53,381 bases of DNA from assembly GCA_007693585.1 (NCBI GenBank), contig REDH01000095.1, positions 1 through 53,381 on the forward strand, written 5' to 3'. The stretch is from Deltaproteobacteria bacterium (GTDB lineage: Bacteria > Myxococcota_A > Bradymonadia > REDH01). A model generated the notes under the pieces. It was not told where the DNA came from. It searched no databases and worked only from the letters and a program-made list of their open reading frames with translations. Shown piece by piece: positions 17,534 through 25,003 of this stretch (its first letter is position 1; each line of letters starts with the position of its first letter). The position numbers and the translations under genes were made by a program.

Positions 17534-19123
17534 ATGACGAGGCGAGGGATGTGGATGGCGTGGTGGGTGATCGCGGGGGTCTGCCTGGCTCCGGCGCTCG
17601 CTCCGTCGTGGCTGCTGCAGGCCGGGGGTACGGTGGTGGCGCAGGAGGCGCTGCCCGCCGTGTCGCCCGGGGCGACGGTGATGGGTCGCATCGCGCCGGG
17701 GGAGAGCCAGTCGTGGCGGCTGGAGGCGCGCGCCGGGCAGTCGGTGCGGATCGATGCCGACTCGACGGACTTCGACACGGTGCTCACGGTTCGGTTTCCG
17801 GATGGGCGGACCATGGAGAACGACGATCGCGATCCCGGGCGCGATCTCAACAGCACCCTGCGCATGAAGCTGCCGGTGTCGGGGACGTACGTGGTGACGG
17901 TCCGCGCCTTCGGCCGCGCCGAGCAGGGGGTGTATCGCCTCGCGGTGGCGTCGATGGGCGAAGGCGAGCCGGTGGATGCGGTGCCGGGGGCCCCGGCCCC
18001 GGGCGGGATCGGCACGCGCGCGCCGCAGGCGCCCCCGGTGGCGGGGCCCGGGGAGGCGCGGCTGCAGGGCGCCGGGGAGCGCACGGGGAGGCTCGGGCCG
18101 GGGGATGATCGGCTCGACTCGGGCGAGTTCGTCCAGTGGTTCGAGGTGAGCGGGCCGGCGGGCCAGCCGGTGACGTTCACCCTGCGTTCCACGGAGTTCG
18201 ACACCTACCTCATGCTTCGTGGTCCCGGGGACTTTCGCATCGACAACGACGACGGCCCCGGCATGGGAACGGACTCGCGCATCGAGACCGTGCTCCCCAC
18301 CACCGGGGTCTACCGGGTCGGGGTGACCTCCTACCGGCCCGGAGAGGTGGGCCGGTACAGGCTGGAGATCACCGAGGGCACCACGCTCACGAACGCGCGG
18401 CGACCGACGGTCTATGCGGTGCTTGCCGGGATGACCGAGTACCCGAATCCGGCCAGCAACCTGCCCTGGTGCGCCGAGGACGCCATCCGGCTGCACGAGG
18501 CACTCGCCGCGACCGGTCGGCTGGCGCCGGTGAGCGTGCTGCTCACCGATCGGCAGGTCACGCGGGCGAACCTGCGCGACGCGGTGACCCGGGTGGCGGC
18601 GGCGGCGGGTCCCGACGACGTGTTTCTCTTCTTCTACTCCGGGCACGGCAACCAGGTTCCCGCGCTCGCGGACGACGAGCTCGACGGTCTCGACGAGGTG
18701 CTCTCGGTCTGGGACGGCGACGTGCGCGACCGGGAGGTCGCCGAGTGGTTCGATCACTCGCGCGCTCGGCTGTCCATTCTGGCGCTCGACGCGTGCCACG
18801 CCGGCGGATTCGCTCGGGACGTGATCAGCGCTCCGGGCCGGATCGGCATCTTCTCCTCGGAGGAGGACGTGACGAGCCTTGTGGCCCAGCGGTTCGAGGC
18901 GGGAGGCTATCTGTCGCACTTCCTGCGGCAGGCTGTCGAGGGCGCCGCAGACACCGATCCCGCCGACGGGGTGCTGACCGTCGGGGAGCTCACGCAGTTT
19001 CTGCGCCGCCAGTGGGCCGAGCACATGATGGAGACCCGCGCCGACACCGGGGACGGCCGCCGGAGCTACCAGAACCTCGTGATCGTGCGCGGCGCCGTGC
19101 ACGTGGACGAGATCGTGCTCTGA
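17534..19123 (+). CDS. Secreted caspase-fold protein with two PPC domains
   Basis: A 529-residue exported protein. The ATG at 17534 has AGGAGG six bases upstream and starts a signal peptide cleaved near residue 37 (VVAQ). Two pre-peptidase C-terminal type beta domains follow (about 45-140 and 185-282), each with the FDTxLxxR...NDD pattern. The C-terminal part (about 293-529) is a caspase-like peptidase C14 domain. It has the catalytic pair His371 in FYSGHGNQ and Cys421 in LDACHAGG, so it looks active. The PPC-before-protease order is the reverse of that in many secreted proteases. It may be a surface or periplasmic metacaspase/orthocaspase. The gene stands alone, with a weak hairpin at 19124-19140 before the convergent FadR gene. 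Confidence 0.85.
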   Translation: MTRRGMWMAWWVIAGVCLAPALAPSWLLQAGGTVVAQEALPAVSPGATVMGRIAPGESQSWRLEARAGQSVRIDADSTDFDTVLTVRFPDGRTMENDDRDPGRDLNSTLRMKLPVSGTYVVTVRAFGRAEQGVYRLAVASMGEGEPVDAVPGAPAPGGIGTRAPQAPPVAGPGEARLQGAGERTGRLGPGDDRLDSGEFVQWFEVSGPAGQPVTFTLRSTEFDTYLMLRGPGDFRIDNDDGPGMGTDSRIETVLPTTGVYRVGVTSYRPGEVGRYRLEITEGTTLTNARRPTVYAVLAGMTEYPNPASNLPWCAEDAIRLHEALAATGRLAPVSVLLTDRQVTRANLRDAVTRVAAAAGPDDVFLFFYSGHGNQVPALADDELDGLDEVLSVWDGDVRDREVAEWFDHSRARLSILALDACHAGGFARDVISAPGRIGIFSSEEDVTSLVAQRFEAGGYLSHFLRQAVEGAADTDPADGVLTVGELTQFLRRQWAEHMMETRADTGDGRRSYQNLVIVRGAVHVDEIVL

Positions 19124-19142
19124 CGCTCCTCGCGCGAGCGAC

Positions 19143-19883
19143 TCAGGCGCCGGGCGACTGGCTGGCCTCGAGGGCTGCGAGGACCTCGCGGATGCTCGCG
19201 GCGCCCAGCTCGATCAGGCCGTCGGCGATGTCCCGCGCCGCCTCGCCGTCTCCGACCGCGATGGCCTCCCGAAGCTGCGCGAAGCGCGCACGGTCTGTGA
19301 TCTCCGCCGCCATCACGCTCGTGAACAGGTGCCGGTACCGATCGTAGCTCTGGCGCAGCGTGTTGAACGCCAGGCGATAGGCCACGTTGCCGCTCGCGCG
19401 GACCATCTCCTCCCAGTACTCCATGCTGAGCACCTGCAACGCCGCCAGATCCCCGTCGGCAGCGTCCATCCGCTCGATGACCAGCGCGAGCTGCGCCGCG
19501 CAGGCCGCGCCGTCCCGCTCCGCCGCCAGACGGGCGATGTCCCGGCCGATGGCCGCCCGCATCTCCAGCATCGACCGGAAGACCCCCGTGTCGATGGAGC
19601 CGTCCGGACGAAGCAGCAGCTCGACGAGCAGGTCGAGCCCGGCGTGCTCCCGATAGTCGAGCACCGTGGTGCCCCCCCCGTGCTGGATCGACACCAGCCG
19701 CGCCTGCTCCAGACGCTTCAGCGCCTCGCGCACCGCACCCCGGTTCACCGACAGCATCTCGCACAGGACACGCTCCGCCGGAAGCGTCTCGCCCGGGGCC
19801 ACCGAGCCCTCCACGATCTGGTCGCGAAGCTGCTCGTACACGCTGTCGCTGACGCTCTTCTTCTGGATGGGGACGACCTTCAT
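19143..19883 (-). CDS. GntR/FadR-family transcription regulator
   Basis: A 246-residue regulator. Residues about 9-75 are a GntR winged helix-turn-helix (SVYEQLRDQIVEG, LPAERVLCEMLSVNRGAVREALKRLEQARLV), and the rest is a helical FCD-type ligand domain. This class usually senses acyl-CoA or small organic acids. Its ATG overlaps the stop codon of the hydroxylase gene by four bases, so the two are coupled. Two TGGTATGACCA sites lie upstream of that operon and match the FadR-type operator TGGTNNNACCA. Autoregulation and control of the hydroxylase are therefore likely. The fadJ-fadI operon just upstream is a reasonable second target, though I see no matching site there. Confidence 0.9.
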   Translation of the reverse strand: MKVVPIQKKSVSDSVYEQLRDQIVEGSVAPGETLPAERVLCEMLSVNRGAVREALKRLEQARLVSIQHGGGTTVLDYREHAGLDLLVELLLRPDGSIDTGVFRSMLEMRAAIGRDIARLAAERDGAACAAQLALVIERMDAADGDLAALQVLSMEYWEEMVRASGNVAYRLAFNTLRQSYDRYRHLFTSVMAAEITDRARFAQLREAIAVGDGEAARDIADGLIELGAASIREVLAALEASQSPGA

Positions 19884-20593
19884 GGCTTCGCTCCGGCAGG
19901 CTCGTCGTGCAGGATGTCCTTCGCGGACGGGGACAGGGGAACCTCGCGCGAATCTCCGGCCGTGCCGAGCAGCCGATCGCCCATCAGCATCGACACCCCG
20001 TACCAGTGACGCCCGTTGCGGTAGTGGTGCAGGCGATGGTTCTCCCAGAGGCGCCGGTAGAAACGGCTTCGCGGTCGGTACCGCGTGTGCACGAGGTAGT
20101 GGGTCCACTCGTAGGTGAACGCCAGTGTGAAATAGACCGCGATCGTGGTCCACGCGAGCGCGGCCGTCGGCATGATCAGGTGCCATGCCACCAGATGCAC
20201 CGGCAGCAGGGTGAGGACCGTCCGCAGGGGAACGAACACCAGCTCGATCCGTTCCGGCTCCCGGTGGTGCAACCGGTGCTTCTTCGCGTTGTGCAGATCG
20301 AGGGTGAAGCGGCCGATGCGCTTCGGTCGAAAGTGGAGGATCGTCACGTGGATCAACCACTCCTGCACCGGCCACAGGGCCAGGATCGCCGCGACGATCA
20401 GCAGGTCCCACCCCCCGGCCGGACCGGCGAACAGACGGAACCCCCACGCCATCAGTGCACCCCCGCCGATGATCCACGGGGTCGGATACCGGAAGAACGT
20501 GCGCGCCACCTCGGCCAGGCTCGCGCCGCGGGAGGCAGGCCGCGCGGCGGCGGGCGCGGGGGAGACGGTGTGCGGGTCGACGGCGGTGGACAT
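19880..20593 (-). CDS. Fatty acid hydroxylase family membrane protein
   Basis: A 237-residue integral membrane protein of the fatty acid hydroxylase/sterol desaturase superfamily (PF04116). The di-iron His clusters are visible: HVTILH, HNAKKHRLHH, EWTHYLVH and ENHRLHHY. Several hydrophobic segments lie between them (about 35-55, 58-75, 118-135, 140-160). The family hydroxylates fatty acyl chains, sterols or carotenoids with O2; the substrate is not decided by sequence. It is the first gene of an operon with a FadR-type regulator and lies just past the fadIJ terminator, so a lipid role is favoured. The ATG at 20593 was chosen because it precedes a plausible soluble N-end and lies just past the promoter/operator region. 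Confidence 0.88.
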   Translation of the reverse strand: MSTAVDPHTVSPAPAAARPASRGASLAEVARTFFRYPTPWIIGGGALMAWGFRLFAGPAGGWDLLIVAAILALWPVQEWLIHVTILHFRPKRIGRFTLDLHNAKKHRLHHREPERIELVFVPLRTVLTLLPVHLVAWHLIMPTAALAWTTIAVYFTLAFTYEWTHYLVHTRYRPRSRFYRRLWENHRLHHYRNGRHWYGVSMLMGDRLLGTAGDSREVPLSPSAKDILHDEPAGAKP

Positions 20594-20648
20594 GGATGCT
20601 CCAGGTCGGGAGGGCGGACGTCCTGAACGATCCTGTAAAGTCGTCAGG

Positions 20649-20659
20649 TGGTATGACCA
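20649..20659 (-). promoter_or_regulatory. FadR-type operator, site 2
   Basis: TGGTATGACCA fits TGGTNNNACCA. It lies just downstream of the predicted -10 and 55 bases before the hydroxylase ATG. The same 11 bases recur 45 bp upstream. Confidence 0.7.
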
Positions 20660-20663
20660 GTAC

Positions 20664-20692
20664 AGGATGGCGATGCTTTCGCTACTGGTCAA
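20664..20692 (-). promoter_or_regulatory. Promoter of the hydroxylase-fadR operon
   Basis: On the minus strand, TTGACC, 17 bases, CATCCT. The -35 is good and the -10 is weak. The promoter sits exactly between the two TGGTATGACCA sites, an arrangement that suits repression. Confidence 0.5.
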
Positions 20693-20693
20693 G

Positions 20694-20704
20694 TGGTATG
20701 ACCA
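20694..20704 (-). promoter_or_regulatory. FadR-type operator, site 1
   Basis: A second TGGTATGACCA, directly next to the -35 box. It is part of a larger palindrome: ACTGGTCA, seven bases, TGACCAGT. Likely bound by the GntR regulator encoded in the same operon. Confidence 0.7.
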
Positions 20705-20718
20705 GTGGCGCGCGTGAA

Positions 20719-20746
20719 GCGCAGGCACGCGGAGCGTGCCCTGCGC
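20719..20746 (-). terminator. Terminator of the fadI-fadJ operon
   Basis: A strong hairpin: 12-base arms (20719-20730 with 20734-20746), one bulged base, three-base loop. It lies about 95 bases after the fadJ stop codon and just before the operators of the next operon. Confidence 0.6.
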
Positions 20747-20839
20747 GCCAGGGAGCACCGGCCCGGGGCTGTGCCTCGCGCCTCGCGCCTGTCCGGCAGG
20801 GGAGCACCAGCCGCTCCGGGCCTGCGCCCTTTGGCCCGG

Positions 20840-23050
20840 TCAGTCCTTGTGGAACGGCTTCGCGCTGGCTGCGTGCTGCAGGAGCAGCTCGGCGGGTGCG
20901 AAGCGGTCGCCGTGTTCGGCGGCGAAGCCTTCGAGGCGGGCGACGACGCGATCGGCGCCCATGGCGTCGATGAACCGGAAGGGCCCCCCCCGGAAGGGGG
21001 GGAAGCCGAGTCCGAAGATGGCCCCGATGTCTCCGTCGCGGGGGTTCTGGAGGACCTTCTCCTCGAGGCACCGCACGGCCTCGTTGACCATGAGCAGGGT
21101 GCAGCGCTCGGCGATGTCGGTGGGGTCGGGGTTGCGGTCGCCGTCGGTCCCGAGGAGGGCGTAGATGGAGGGGTCCACCGACTTGTCCTTGCCGTCGTAG
21201 GTGTAGAAGCCCCGTCCGTTCTTGCGTCCCTTGCGGTCGTCCTCGACGAGGCGGGCCATGATGGCGGGAGGTTCCATGCGTTCGCCGAAGGCGTCGATCA
21301 TGATGCGGCCGACCTTTTCGCCGACGTCGATGCCGACCTCGTCGAGGAGGGTGATCGGGCCCACGGGGAATCCGTACCGGGTGAGTGCGCCGTCGACGGC
21401 GTCGACGCTGGCGCCTTCGGCGAGGATTCGGGCGGCTTCGTTCATGTAGGGGGAGAGGATACGGCTGGTGTAGAAGCCGACGCCATCGCCGACGACGATG
21501 ACGGTCTTGCCCTGCTGGCGGCCGAAGTGGACGCAGGTGGCGACCACCTTCTCGGCGGTGTCCTTCGTGCGGATGATCTCGAGCAGTGGCATCTTCTCCA
21601 CGGGGGAGAAGTAGTGGAGTCCGATCACGTTGTGTGGGCGGCTGCTCGCTTCGGCGATCTTCGTGATCGGGATGGACGAGGTGTTGGACCCGAAGATGGT
21701 GGTGTCGGGGGTGTGTGCCTCGACGTCCCGGAGGATGCGGTGCTTGAGTTCGAGGTCCTCGAAGACGGCCTCGATGACGAGGTCGCAGCGGGAGAAGCCG
21801 CTGAAGTCGGTGGTGCCGGTGACGCGGTGGAGCTGTCGGGCGGCTTCGGCCTTCGACAGGATTCTGCGCTTTCGCTTCCTGTCGAAGTACTTGTGGATGG
21901 TGGCGAGTCCGCGGCCCAGGCCGTCGTGGTCGCGGTCCTTGAGGCGGACGGGGGTGTCGGCCTTGTCGAGCGTGACCATGGCGATGCCGGCGCCCATGAG
22001 TCCGGCGCCGAGGATCCCGACCTGGTGCACGGGGTTGGGGTTGATCTTCTTTCGGCCGATGCCGGAGCCCTTCTTCAGCTCCTGGGTGGCGAAGAAGATG
22101 CCCATGAGTTGCTCCGCCTCGGGGGAGACGGCCAGCTCGCCGAAGAAGCGCGCCTCGACCTTGAGGCCGTCCTCGAAGCCCTGTTCGATGCCGACCTCGA
22201 CGGCGTCGAGGATGCGTTCCGGGGCGGGGTAGTTGCCGCGGGTCCTTGCGAGGAGCTGCTTTCTCGCCTGCTGGAAGAGGATGCGTCGACCGAGGGTGTT
22301 GTCTTCGAGGACGAGGTCGCGTGCGCCGTCGGCGGAGGCGACTTCGCGGAAGAACTCGCCGAGGCGGTTGAGCGGGTGGACGTGCTCGTCGGCGCGTTCG
22401 GCGAGCCGGAGGGCTTGCGCGGTGGCGGCGCGCATGAGGTTCGCGTGGGGCACGGCTTCGTCGACGAGCCCGAGCGAGCGGGCCTTTCGGGCGCGGACCT
22501 GCTTTCCGGTGAGGAGCAGGTCGAGTGCGGCGGCGATGCCGACGAGTCGGGGCAGGCGTTGGGTGCCACCGGCGCCGGGGAGGAGTCCGAGCTGGACCTC
22601 CGGGAGTCCGAGCACGGTCCTGGGGTCATCGGAGATGACGCGGGCGGTGCAGGCGAGGGCGAGTTCGAGTCCTCCGCCGAGGCAGGGGCCGTGGATCGCG
22701 GCCACGGTGGGGATGCGCAGTCCGCTGAGGCGGTTGAAGGCGGCCTGCCCGCGCTCGCTGATCGCCTGGACCTCCGCCGCGTTGTCGCGTCCGCGGAGCA
22801 TGGTGATGTCCGCGCCGGCGAGGAATCCGCTCTCCTTGCCGCTCGTCACGATGACGGCGCGGGCGTCGGAGGCGTCGATTTCGGCGAGGATGTCCTCGAA
22901 GACCGGGGCGAAGTCCTCCTTGAGGGTGTTCTGCTTCTCCCCGGGCACGTCGATGGTCACTACGGCGACGCCGTCGTCGCGGAGCTCCAGGGTCATGGGG
23001 GGGGCCGGAGCGGCCTTCTTCTTCTTCGCGGTCGGCTTTCGGGTGCTCAT
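20840..23050 (-). CDS. fadJ: Fatty acid oxidation complex alpha subunit (FadJ type)
   Basis: A 736-residue two-domain enzyme. The N-terminal part (about 18-205) is an enoyl-CoA hydratase/isomerase: the oxyanion-hole region [27 protein letters not shown] with the catalytic Glu region, and [14 protein letters not shown]. The C-terminal part (from about 325) is 3-hydroxyacyl-CoA dehydrogenase: Rossmann motif [41 protein letters not shown] and a second helical domain. It hydrates and oxidises acyl-CoA in beta-oxidation. Before the core lies a Lys-rich N-terminal tail ([11 protein letters not shown]) that E. coli FadJ lacks. The ATG overlaps the fadI stop by four bases. The thiolase upstream is FadI-sized, which supports FadJ over FadB. 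Confidence 0.95.
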   Translation of the reverse strand: MSTRKPTAKKKKAAPAPPMTLELRDDGVAVVTIDVPGEKQNTLKEDFAPVFEDILAEIDASDARAVIVTSGKESGFLAGADITMLRGRDNAAEVQAISERGQAAFNRLSGLRIPTVAAIHGPCLGGGLELALACTARVISDDPRTVLGLPEVQLGLLPGAGGTQRLPRLVGIAAALDLLLTGKQVRARKARSLGLVDEAVPHANLMRAATAQALRLAERADEHVHPLNRLGEFFREVASADGARDLVLEDNTLGRRILFQQARKQLLARTRGNYPAPERILDAVEVGIEQGFEDGLKVEARFFGELAVSPEAEQLMGIFFATQELKKGSGIGRKKINPNPVHQVGILGAGLMGAGIAMVTLDKADTPVRLKDRDHDGLGRGLATIHKYFDRKRKRRILSKAEAARQLHRVTGTTDFSGFSRCDLVIEAVFEDLELKHRILRDVEAHTPDTTIFGSNTSSIPITKIAEASSRPHNVIGLHYFSPVEKMPLLEIIRTKDTAEKVVATCVHFGRQQGKTVIVVGDGVGFYTSRILSPYMNEAARILAEGASVDAVDGALTRYGFPVGPITLLDEVGIDVGEKVGRIMIDAFGERMEPPAIMARLVEDDRKGRKNGRGFYTYDGKDKSVDPSIYALLGTDGDRNPDPTDIAERCTLLMVNEAVRCLEEKVLQNPRDGDIGAIFGLGFPPFRGGPFRFIDAMGADRVVARLEGFAAEHGDRFAPAELLLQHAASAKPFHKD

Positions 23051-24354
23051 GCGTCCACCTCCAGGATCATGGCGGCGCCGAGCCCTCCGGCGGCGCACGC
23101 GCTGGTGATCGCGGTTCCGCCGCCGCGCCGCTTCAGCTCGCGGAGGGTCTGGGTGATCATGCGGGTTCCCGTCGCGGCGAACGGGTGGCCGAAGGAGATC
23201 GAACCGCCGATGACGTTGAAGCGGTCCATGTCGATCTCGCCGGTCGCCTCCTTGCGTCCGAGGATCTCGGCGTTCCACTTCTTCGAGGCGAGGGCCTTGA
23301 CGTTGGCGAGCACCTGGGCGGCGAAGGCCTCGTGCATGTCCACGAGGTCGAGGTCGGAGAGCTTCATCCCGGCCCGGTCGAGGGCGATGGGCATCGCGTG
23401 GGCGGGCCCCATGAGCAGGTCCGTGCGCGGGTCGCGGGCGGCGAACGCCCACGAGCGAATGTAGCCGATGGGTTCGTGGCCGAGGGCCTTCGCGCGGGAC
23501 TCCTTCATGAGGACCACGGCGGACGCACCGTCGGTGAGCGGGGAGCTGTTGCCGGCGGTGACGGTGCCGTACTTGCGGTCGAAGACGGGGCGCAGTCGCG
23601 CGTAGCCTTCTTCGGTGGTGTCGTGTCGCACGAGGTTGTCCTCGGCGAACGGTTCGCGGTACGGCGGCACGTGAACGGTCATCACCTCGTCTGCGAGCCA
23701 CCCCTGCTTCCACGCTTCGGAGGCGCGGCTGTGGCTGCGGTGGGCGAACGCGTCCTGTTCCTCGCGGGAGATGCCGTGGTCGCGGGCCATCTGCTCCGCG
23801 CTCTCGCCCATGGTGAGTCCGGTGGAGAACTCCCTGATCGCGGGGGGCACCGGCGCGAGGTCCCGCAGGCCGATCGTGCCGAGCACCTTGAGGCGCTGCT
23901 GCATGGTCTTCGCCTTCGACAGGTCGAGCAGCGCGCTGGCGAGCTTCTTCGACACGGTGATCGGCACGACCGAGGCGCTGTCGGCGCCGCCGGCCACGCC
24001 GACCTCGACGTCTCCGGAGAGGATGGCCTGGGCGACGCTCACGGTGCTCTGGAAGCTCGTGGCGCACGCACGGGACACGCTGTACGCGTCGGTGGCGCGG
24101 TCCATGCCGGTGCCGAGCACGATCTCGCGGGCGATGTTCGGGGCCTCGATCGAGGGCAGGACCTGGCCGTACACCACCTGCTCGACGTCCGTGGGGGCGA
24201 GCCCGATTCGGTCCAGCAGCTCGGCCACCACGAGGGTACCCAGCTCGAGAGCCGTGGTGTTCCGGTAGGCCGAGGACTGTCGTGCGAACGGCGTCCTCAG
24301 GCCGGCGACGACGGCGACGCGGTCGCCGTCGGGGGTTCGAATGCTCTTCGCCAT
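23047..24354 (-). CDS. fadI: Acetyl-CoA C-acyltransferase (FadI-type thiolase)
   Basis: A 435-residue thiolase (E. coli FadI: 436). It carries out the last step of beta-oxidation, cleaving 3-ketoacyl-CoA. Visible catalytic motifs: [10 protein letters not shown] with the nucleophilic Cys, [17 protein letters not shown] with His, and [14 protein letters not shown] with the second Cys. The ATG at 24354 follows AGGAGG and begins [16 protein letters not shown]. It is the first gene of a coupled fadI-fadJ operon with a clear housekeeping-type promoter and an 18-bp palindrome in the leader. Identification is secure; the FadI versus FadA choice rests on length and on its FadJ partner. Confidence 0.95.
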   Translation of the reverse strand: MAKSIRTPDGDRVAVVAGLRTPFARQSSAYRNTTALELGTLVVAELLDRIGLAPTDVEQVVYGQVLPSIEAPNIAREIVLGTGMDRATDAYSVSRACATSFQSTVSVAQAILSGDVEVGVAGGADSASVVPITVSKKLASALLDLSKAKTMQQRLKVLGTIGLRDLAPVPPAIREFSTGLTMGESAEQMARDHGISREEQDAFAHRSHSRASEAWKQGWLADEVMTVHVPPYREPFAEDNLVRHDTTEEGYARLRPVFDRKYGTVTAGNSSPLTDGASAVVLMKESRAKALGHEPIGYIRSWAFAARDPRTDLLMGPAHAMPIALDRAGMKLSDLDLVDMHEAFAAQVLANVKALASKKWNAEILGRKEATGEIDMDRFNVIGGSISFGHPFAATGTRMITQTLRELKRRGGGTAITSACAAGGLGAAMILEVDA

Positions 24355-24380
24355 CGCGTGCCCTCCTGGTGGTGCAGCTT

Positions 24381-24398
24381 CGCCGGTGGCCACCGGCG
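24381..24398. promoter_or_regulatory. 18-bp perfect palindrome in the fadI leader
   Basis: CGCCGGTGG followed directly by its reverse complement. It lies between the predicted promoter (-10 at 24421-24426) and the ribosome site of fadI. It could be a repressor site or an RNA hairpin. It does not match the FadR-type TGGTNNNACCA sites of the neighbouring operon. Confidence 0.5.
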
Positions 24399-24420
24399 GA
24401 AACGTCTCATGACGCACTGC

Positions 24421-24449
24421 ACCTTACGGAGGGCAATTCGGACCGTCAA
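24421..24449 (-). promoter_or_regulatory. Sigma-70-type promoter of fadI-fadJ
   Basis: On the minus strand: TTGACG, 17 bases, TAAGGT. The expected start of transcription is near 24414, giving a leader of about 60 bases. Confidence 0.65.
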
Positions 24450-24468
24450 GGCGGCCCCGCCGGGCCCC

Positions 24469-24687
24469 TCAGGCTTCGCGGTACGTGATCCGCCCGCGCG
24501 TGAGGTCGTAGGGGCTCAGCTCCAGCTTCACCGTGTCCCCGGGGAGGATGCGGATGAAGTGCTTGCGCATCTTCCCGGACACGTGGGCGAGCACTTCGTG
24601 GCCGTTGTCCAGCTCCACGCGGAACATGGCGTTCTTGAGCGGCTCCTTCACGATGCCGGTGACTTCGATTCCTTCTTCCTTGGCCAT
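24469..24687 (-). CDS. infA: Translation initiation factor IF-1
   Basis: A 72-residue protein, exactly the usual IF-1 length. The OB-fold signature is clear: [40 protein letters not shown] and [14 protein letters not shown]. It binds the 30S A site during initiation. The ATG at 24687 begins [11 protein letters not shown] and has a purine-rich ribosome site. A good promoter lies nearly 200 bases upstream. The gene lies in the same direction as topA (upstream) and fadI (downstream) but has its own promoter. Confidence 0.97.
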   Translation of the reverse strand: MAKEEGIEVTGIVKEPLKNAMFRVELDNGHEVLAHVSGKMRKHFIRILPGDTVKLELSPYDLTRGRITYREA

Positions 24688-25003
24688 TCTTTTCTCTCTT
24701 CCCGCAAGGGGGTCTTCCGAAGGGGTGATGTGGCGAACGCGAGGTCCGTTCGAGGGGTCCTCCCGGTGGGCCGGCTCAGCCTGTCGCCCGCCCTGTCGAG
24801 GGCTGGACACAGTGCTCCGCAGGCCGGTCCGGGCCGCGGACCGGTCGAGCGTGGACCACACGCCGACCTGTCAACTGCGCGGGGACCCTAGACGCATGTA
24901 CAGCCGGTGTCAAGCACGCCATGGCCCGCAATCCCTTGATTCGCGTACAGTCCCGACCCATCGCCGGGACCGCCGCCGGACGGTGCAGCGTCGCCAACTC
25001 TCC
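24688..25003. other. Leader and promoter region of infA
   Basis: This gap of about 315 bases holds the infA promoter (24885-24913) and a leader of about 190 bases. That is long for such a small gene, so leader-based control is possible, but no known RNA motif was recognised. There is no tRNA or small gene that I can support. Confidence 0.45.
24885..24913 (-). promoter_or_regulatory. Sigma-70-type promoter of infA
   Basis: On the minus strand: TTGACA (perfect -35), 17 bases, TAGGGT (TANNNT -10). This is the best housekeeping promoter in the window and fits a strongly expressed translation factor. Confidence 0.72.

Noticed and set aside
20705-23464. A 919-codon plus-strand frame opposite fadJ
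   Set aside because: Antisense shadow of a clearly identified enzyme with all its catalytic motifs.
24330-24345. GGTTCGAATGC resembling a tRNA T-loop
   Set aside because: It lies in the first codons of fadI and there is no acceptor or anticodon stem around it.
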